From positions 1 through 64,000 of the forward strand of contig NZ_JAGSNF010000020.1 in NCBI RefSeq assembly GCF_018139485.1: DNA of 64,000 nt, in the 5' to 3' direction. Position 1 is the stretch's first letter; the number at the start of each line of letters is the position of its first letter. Source of the DNA: Phycicoccus avicenniae (GTDB taxonomy: Bacteria > Actinomycetota > Actinomycetes > Actinomycetales > Dermatophilaceae). Positions 59,444-64,000 of this stretch are shown one piece after another. The translations under genes were made by a program, and so were the position numbers. Below the pieces are notes generated by a model. The model was not told where the DNA came from. It made no database searches and saw nothing but the letters and a program-made list of their open reading frames with translations.

Positions 59444-60325
59444 TCAGGCGGGGCTGGCCGCGCGCAGTGCTGCGACGGCCGCCCGCACGACGTCCTCCAT
59501 CGCCTCGGGGCGGCGACCGATGAGCCGCTCGAGGTCCGCGGTCGGCACCTCGAGGTCCCCGCGCGCGATGCCCTCGTCGGAGTCCGCGAGCATGGACGCC
59601 ACGGGCGCCGGGAGCCCCGCCCCCTCGAGCACGGAGGTGAGCTCGGCCGGCGGCAGGTCGCGGTACACGACCTGCGAGCCGGAGGCGTCGGCGACCGTGG
59701 CGGCGAGGTCGGCGAGGGTGAACGCCGGTCCACCCAGCTCGTGGACCGTGCCGGGGGTCACGTCGTCGGCGAGCAGGACCGCGGCCGCCGCGTCGGCGTA
59801 GTCGGACCGCGTCGCCCCGCTGACCTTCCCGTCCCCGGCGGCCCCGACGACGGCGCCGGTCTCGAGGTAGGTCGGGATCTGCGGCGTGTAGTTCTCCAGG
59901 TACCAGCCGTTGCGCAGGAAGACCCACGGCAGGCCCGCGTCACGGACGAGCTGCTCGGTGGCCCGGTGCTCCTGGGCGAGCTGCATCGGGGAGGAGTCGG
60001 CGTGCGTGATGCTCGTGTACACGAGGAGGCCGACGCCGGCGTCGCGGGCTGCCTCGACGGCCGTCGTGTGCTGGGGGACCCGCTGACCGACCTCGCTGCC
60101 CGAGACGAGCAGGACGCGGTCCGCGCCCTCGAGGACGGCGCGCATCCGCGCCGCGTCGGAGTAGTCGGCCTGCTCCACACGCACCCCGCGCTGCTCGAGG
60201 TCGGCGGCCTTGGTGACGTCGCGCCCCGTGGCGACGACGTCCTGCGGGTCCGCGCCGCGACGCAGGAGGTGCTCGACGACGAGGTGGCCCAGCTGGCCGG
60301 TGGCTCCGGTGACGACGATGGTCAT
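59444..60325 (-). CDS. NmrA/QorB-type NAD(P)H-binding oxidoreductase
   Basis: The 293-residue protein begins with the Rossmann motif VVTGATGQLGHLVVEHLLRRG and contains YTSITHADSSPMQLAQEH, as in QorB-type quinone oxidoreductases and NmrA-like proteins. It is divergent from an HxlR regulator, the same pairing as qorR-type loci of Corynebacterium. It likely reduces quinones under redox stress. Confidence 0.9.
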   Translation of the reverse strand: MTIVVTGATGQLGHLVVEHLLRRGADPQDVVATGRDVTKAADLEQRGVRVEQADYSDAARMRAVLEGADRVLLVSGSEVGQRVPQHTTAVEAARDAGVGLLVYTSITHADSSPMQLAQEHRATEQLVRDAGLPWVFLRNGWYLENYTPQIPTYLETGAVVGAAGDGKVSGATRSDYADAAAAVLLADDVTPGTVHELGGPAFTLADLAATVADASGSQVVYRDLPPAELTSVLEGAGLPAPVASMLADSDEGIARGDLEVPTADLERLIGRRPEAMEDVVRAAVAALRAASPA

Positions 60326-60429
60326 GGTGTGTTCCTCTCGGAGGTGGACGGTGGTGTCGTCCGGCGCAACGAGAGGTCGTCCGCGGTGCTTCCCGAGGGA
60401 GAGTACGCACTTTCGAGTAAGGTCCTGAC

Positions 60430-60807
60430 GTGACGGTGAGTGACGAGGTCGGACCGGTTCTGGCGCAGTACCCGGACGGCGTCATCCCCGCTGGATGCCC
60501 GTCGCGGGCGGTCCTCGACCACGTGACGAGCAAGTGGGGGCTGCTCGTCCTCGTGTCCCTCGTCGACGGCCCGCACCGCTGGAGCGAGCTGCGGCGACGC
60601 GCGCAGGGCGTGAGCGAGAAGATGCTGGCGCAGACGCTCCGGACGCTCGAGTCGGACGGGTTCGTGCACCGCGAGGCGTTCCCCGTCATCCCGCCGCGCG
60701 TCGAGTACAGCCTGACGCCGCTGGGGGAGGGGCTGGCCCGCCACCTCGTCCCGCTCGTGGAGTTCGTCGCGGACCACGCCGAGGAGGTCGTCCGGCGGCG
60801 GTCCTGA
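60430..60807 (+). CDS. HxlR family redox-sensing regulator
   Basis: The 125-residue winged-HTH regulator has C23 (PAGCPSRAVLDHV), the single cysteine used by HxlR/QorR proteins to sense oxidants, and VSEKMLAQTLRTLESDG as recognition helix. It is divergent from the QorB-like gene with only 104 bp between, and it probably represses that gene and itself. The palindrome-like ACGCACTTTCGAGT at about 60406-60419 is a possible operator. Confidence 0.88.
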   Translation: MTVSDEVGPVLAQYPDGVIPAGCPSRAVLDHVTSKWGLLVLVSLVDGPHRWSELRRRAQGVSEKMLAQTLRTLESDGFVHREAFPVIPPRVEYSLTPLGEGLARHLVPLVEFVADHAEEVVRRRS

Positions 60808-60937
60808 CCTGCGGCGACGTTTCCCGGCCGGGAGACGGTGGCGTGGCCTGTGGATGCTCGGGGTGCGGGGCCGCCGGATCCCGCTACCGTGGTGGGCAGT
60901 TCGGGGGCCGCCAGGGGGTGGTCGGGAAGGTGTCGTG

Positions 60938-61534
60938 ATGGTGCGCGCGATGCGTGGGGCCGGTGTGGCACTCGGGGTGACGGGGCTGCTCCTCGTCGGT
61001 GGGTGCTCCGAGCCGGAGGGGACGGATCCCTCGCCGTCGGCGTCGCCGAGTGCGAGTCCGACGGCCAGCGAGTCGCCGAGTGACAGTCCGTCGCCGTCTC
61101 CGAGTCCGAGCGAGACCTCGGACGTGCCCGCGGCCGCACGCGAACAGACCCCCGAAGGCGCCGAAGCGTTCGCTAGTTACTACATGGACGTGCTGAACCA
61201 GGCCATGACTTCGGCCGAGCCAGATGGCCCGGAAGCCCTATCGGCGGATTCTTGCCGGTTTTGCGGCAGGGCGCTTGAGACTGTCCGGCAATTGTCCTCC
61301 GATAACCAGGTGTACGAAGAAGCGCCTGCCCGCCTCGAGAATCTGAGGCCCGGAGGCGACGCACCACAGGATCAAGTGTTCATCCGCGCCCGCTTGGTAC
61401 AGGTAGGTGCCAACGTCCTTGATGACGACGGTGAAGTAGTCAGTACTGATCAGTCGGGCACTGCCGAGGTACTCGTTGGTGTCGGGTGGACGGACGATGG
61501 GTGGCGGCTACTGGACGTTGAATCCGCATCATGA
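60938..61534 (+). CDS. DUF6318-like lipoprotein
   Basis: The 198-residue protein has a type II signal with lipobox LVGGC (C25), a Ser/Pro spacer of about 45 residues, and a folded domain with AFASYYMDVLNQAMTSAEPDG and SCRFCGRALETV, like DUF6318. GGAAGG precedes the ATG by 7 bp. From about 61150 the base composition falls, continuing into the next gene. Its stop overlaps that gene's start (ATGA). Confidence 0.8.
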   Translation: MVRAMRGAGVALGVTGLLLVGGCSEPEGTDPSPSASPSASPTASESPSDSPSPSPSPSETSDVPAAAREQTPEGAEAFASYYMDVLNQAMTSAEPDGPEALSADSCRFCGRALETVRQLSSDNQVYEEAPARLENLRPGGDAPQDQVFIRARLVQVGANVLDDDGEVVSTDQSGTAEVLVGVGWTDDGWRLLDVESAS

Positions 61535-61930
61535 ACAGAGTTGCGGGAGTTCTGGTAGCGGGGTCGCTGCTTATGGTCTTGGGGAACGGTGCGAGGGCGG
61601 CAGAGGGTGACCCAGGCAATGACAATCTCTTGGGCGACGTGACCGATGCAGGTACAAGCTTGACGATTCTCGATCGCACCTCGACTCGCGGCGTAGTCGA
61701 AAGGGCTCAAACTGTTGCCGGCGAGGGTCCGTACTTCGAACTTGGGACAGCCTCAGTGTGCGGCGATGCACCCGATGAGCCGTCGTTTGACAACTCCTGC
61801 GGAGCGTTCAGTGCCTGTAACGGCAACACGCCGGAAGAGGGAATGGGTCCGCCGATCGCGCTGTGGCTCAGGGAGGTGAACGCCGCCGGAAATCCACTAC
61901 CGGGCGCGACATGGAACTGGCAAGGGAACA
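61150..61930. other. Patch of atypical base composition spanning two genes
   Basis: From about 61150 in the lipoprotein to about 61930 in the next gene, A/T are frequent at third codon positions, whereas flanking parts of the same genes use G/C. Reading frames continue across both edges, so replacement by homologous recombination with a relative is more likely than insertion. Confidence 0.6.
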
Positions 61931-62430
61931 CCTGCTATCCGCAGCTGGTGCCGGGCGCGCCGGCGCTCACGATGGACATGATCGAGGACGCGTTCCACGA
62001 GACCGACTTCGCCGTCCCGAGCGTGAACATCCAGCCCGAGAACGACGTCACCCTCGTCAACCTCCCGACGTTCTTCGAGGTCAACATGCCGGACGAGGGC
62101 TTCGGCCCGGACGAGGTCGACCGTCCCGACCCCGCTTCCTTACTCGGCTACGACGTGGAGGTCCGGCCGCGGCTGAAGGAGGTCACCTACCACCTCGGCG
62201 AGACGACGATCGCTCCGACGGACGACTTCGGCGGCCCGTACCCGGACGGCACGATCACCCACACCTACGCGCAGCCCGGCGAGCACCAGGTCCGCGTCGA
62301 CATCGTCTACACCGGCCAGTTCCGGGTCGGGGGCTCGGGCTGGATCGACATCCCGGGCGAGGTCGCCCTCGACGGTGACCCGGTGACGCTCACCGTCCGC
62401 GAGGCCCGGGCCCGCCTCTACGGCGGCTGA
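61531..62430 (+). CDS. Secreted protein co-translated with the lipoprotein
   Basis: This 299-residue protein has a signal peptide (MNRVAGVLVAGSLLMVLGNGARA), a Cys-containing N-terminal region (VCGDAPDEPSFDNSCGAFSAC), then a more regular C-terminal half (FEVNMPDEGFG, YQPGEHQVRVDIV-type segments near the end). The N-terminal half has low-GC codons, while the C-terminal half has normal GC, a mosaic. Function unknown; surface-associated is likely. Confidence 0.75.
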   Translation: MNRVAGVLVAGSLLMVLGNGARAAEGDPGNDNLLGDVTDAGTSLTILDRTSTRGVVERAQTVAGEGPYFELGTASVCGDAPDEPSFDNSCGAFSACNGNTPEEGMGPPIALWLREVNAAGNPLPGATWNWQGNTCYPQLVPGAPALTMDMIEDAFHETDFAVPSVNIQPENDVTLVNLPTFFEVNMPDEGFGPDEVDRPDPASLLGYDVEVRPRLKEVTYHLGETTIAPTDDFGGPYPDGTITHTYAQPGEHQVRVDIVYTGQFRVGGSGWIDIPGEVALDGDPVTLTVREARARLYGG

Positions 62431-62441
62431 CCCGCACGCGC

Positions 62442-62480
62442 CGAGGGCGCCGGCCGTCGTGGCGACGACTGGCGCCCTCG
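62442..62480. terminator. Bidirectional hairpin terminator
   Basis: A 10-bp stem (62442-62451 with 62471-62480) with a structured loop lies between convergent genes (secreted protein and transporter). Confidence 0.65.
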
Positions 62481-62493
62481 AGCGTGACGCAGC

Positions 62494-64000
62494 TCAGCCG
62501 AAGAGGTTGGCCGCCGTGAGCAGCGTCTGGCTCACGCCGTACGCCAGCAGGGCGACCATGAGGCCCCACGACGCGTAGACGCGCACGGTGCTGCCGCTGC
62601 CGCCCGAACCCTCCGCGGCGTCGGCCGCCTCGGCCGCCTTCTTGTCCCGGGCAGCCGCGGCGTCGACGGTCTGCTTGTCCTCGTGGAAGCGCGAGTCGAC
62701 CGGCGTGATGAGCAGGTTCGCCACGAACCCGACGACGAGCACCCCGACCATCGTGAACAGCGCCGGCCGGTAGTCGGCCGCCGTCAGCTGACCGGGCGTG
62801 CCGGCGGCGTCGAGGAAGCCGTTGATGATGAGCGGTCCCGCGATGCCCGCCGCCGACCACGCGGTCAGCAGCCGGCCGTGGATCGCGCCGACCTGGAAGG
62901 TGCCGAAGAGGTCCCGCAGGTACGCCGGCACGGTCGCGAAGCCACCGCCGTAGAAGCTGATGATGATCGCCGCGAGCAGCACGAACACCGCCGTCGACGT
63001 GCTCCCCGCGAGCGCCAGCAGCACGTAGAGGACGATCCCCACGCCGAGGTAGACCATGTAGATCGGCTTGCGACCGATCTTGTCCGACGTCGACGACCAC
63101 ACGAACCGGCCGGCCATGTTGAACAGCGACAGCAGTCCGACGAACCCACCCGCCGCCGCGGCGGCGACCGTCGACGACCCGTCGGCGTCGCGGAAGAAGT
63201 CCTGGATCATCGGCGACGCCTGCTCGAGGATGCCGATGCCGGCCGTGACGTTGCAGAACAGCACGACCCACACGAACCAGAACTGGCGCGTCTTGATCGA
63301 GTTCGCCGCCGAGACGTGCTCGTCGGTGATGAGGCCGCTCTTCTTCGTCACCGACGGGTCGTAGCCCTCCGGCTTCCAGCCCGGCGCCGGCACCCGCACG
63401 TTCGCGACGCCGATCATCATGACGAGGAAGTAGATGACGCCGAGGCTGACGAACAGCCCGGTGAGCGCGGTCCCGTTGGCGAGCGAGCCCGGGGTCGACG
63501 GGTCGTACTCGCCGTCGAACGCCGACATGAGCTGCCGGGAGAGCGGGGAGGCGACCATCGCGCCGCCGCCGAAGCCCATGATCGCCATGCCGGTCGCGAG
63601 TCCGGGACGGTCCGGGAACCACTTGATGAGCGTCGAGACCGGCGAGATGTAGCCGATCCCGAGCCCGATGCCGCCGATGACGCCGTAGCCCAGGTACACG
63701 AGCCACAGCTGCGACGTCGCCATGCCGACGGCCCCGACGAAGAAGCCGAGGGCCCACGCGCAGGCCGCGGCGAACATCGCCATCCGCGGTCCGACGCGGT
63801 CGACCCACGTGCCGAGCACCGCGGCCGCGAGCCCGAGCATGACGATGGCGATCGAGAAGACGATGCCGACGGCCGTCAACGAGCTCTCGAAGTGGTCGAC
63901 CATCGAGGCCTTGTAGACGCTCGTCGCGTAGACCTGTCCGATGCACAGGTGGATCGCGAGGGCGGCCGGCGGGATGAGCCACCGGTTGTAGTCGTGCGGG
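62494..64000 (-). CDS. OFA-family MFS transporter (oxalate/formate antiporter-like), partial
   Basis: About 502 residues are visible; the gene runs off the window edge and only the first residues are missing, since the frame upstream of 63903 reads PHDYNRWLIPPAALAIHLC then GQVYATSVYK, the standard start of helix 1. Twelve helices with GFGGGAMVASPLSR and AIHGRLLTAWSAAGIAGP are typical of OFA transporters, which exchange carboxylates. A linker with KQTVDAAAARDKKAAEAADAAE lies before the last helix, which is unusual. Confidence 0.88.
   Translation of the reverse strand, partial: PHDYNRWLIPPAALAIHLCIGQVYATSVYKASMVDHFESSLTAVGIVFSIAIVMLGLAAAVLGTWVDRVGPRMAMFAAACAWALGFFVGAVGMATSQLWLVYLGYGVIGGIGLGIGYISPVSTLIKWFPDRPGLATGMAIMGFGGGAMVASPLSRQLMSAFDGEYDPSTPGSLANGTALTGLFVSLGVIYFLVMMIGVANVRVPAPGWKPEGYDPSVTKKSGLITDEHVSAANSIKTRQFWFVWVVLFCNVTAGIGILEQASPMIQDFFRDADGSSTVAAAAAGGFVGLLSLFNMAGRFVWSSTSDKIGRKPIYMVYLGVGIVLYVLLALAGSTSTAVFVLLAAIIISFYGGGFATVPAYLRDLFGTFQVGAIHGRLLTAWSAAGIAGPLIINGFLDAAGTPGQLTAADYRPALFTMVGVLVVGFVANLLITPVDSRFHEDKQTVDAAAARDKKAAEAADAAEGSGGSGSTVRVYASWGLMVALLAYGVSQTLLTAANLFG

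Overview
The window is very GC-rich DNA from a high-GC Gram-positive (actinomycete) chromosome. GTG starts, GTGA/ATGA stop-start overlaps, a lexA gene paired with a LysM division-inhibitor-type gene, nrdR-nrdJ (B12-dependent ribonucleotide reductase), a DUF222/HNH protein and DUF6318/DUF302-type proteins all fit Actinomycetes, possibly near Cellulomonadaceae or Intrasporangiaceae. I cannot name the species.

Layout. Positions 1-222 look like a contig-end artefact: about 105 bases nearly identical to the inside of comEA (7282 onward), then a G/C homopolymer mess. From 406 to 23.1 kb the genes are ordinary chromosome: a class V aminotransferase-fold enzyme, a two-component system, DegV-PlsY, comEA-comEC, LysR/sirtuin/GNAT, a RimK - retropepsin-like protease - aspartoacylase-like group, lexA with SOS boxes and a divergent LysM protein, two quinone-oxidoreductase-like enzymes (one with a TetR repressor and two palindromic operators), an orphan BtuF-like protein, and two related Cys-rich small proteins. 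nrdR and nrdJ follow, behind two NrdR boxes.

The main discovery is a complete 15,289-bp Tn7-like transposon at 26950-42238. It has 5'-TG...CA-3' ends that match at 11 of 12 bases, an array of 22-bp repeats at its left end, and a perfect 5-bp target duplication (GCTGA) that includes the nrdJ stop codon. It leaves the nrdJ coding sequence intact but has moved the original nrdJ terminator 15 kb downstream (now 42273-42310). Its minus-strand operon encodes a TnsA-like nuclease, a TnsB/TniA DDE transposase (D148, D223, E259), a TnsC/TniB AAA ATPase and two unfamiliar proteins that may choose the target site. Its plus-strand cargo is small unknown proteins, a type III restriction-modification pair, and a Pycsar-type anti-phage locus in which one PycTM-like membrane effector lies between two different class III nucleotide cyclases.

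Beyond the transposon, 42.3-46.9 kb is a scarred defence-like region: a 3' fragment of one gene fused to the C-terminal fragment of a UvrD-like helicase, then a DUF6308 protein, a DEDDh exonuclease with a BRCT domain, a NERD protein and a PGN_0703-like nuclease. The rest (47-64 kb) is mixed chromosome: GNAT, DUF302, vapBC with its operator, YibE/F, hypothetical proteins, DUF3500, a matrixin-like protease, DUF222/HNH, an aldo/keto reductase, a QorB/HxlR pair, a lipoprotein/secreted-protein pair containing a patch of atypical base composition, and a partial OFA-family transporter running off the right edge.
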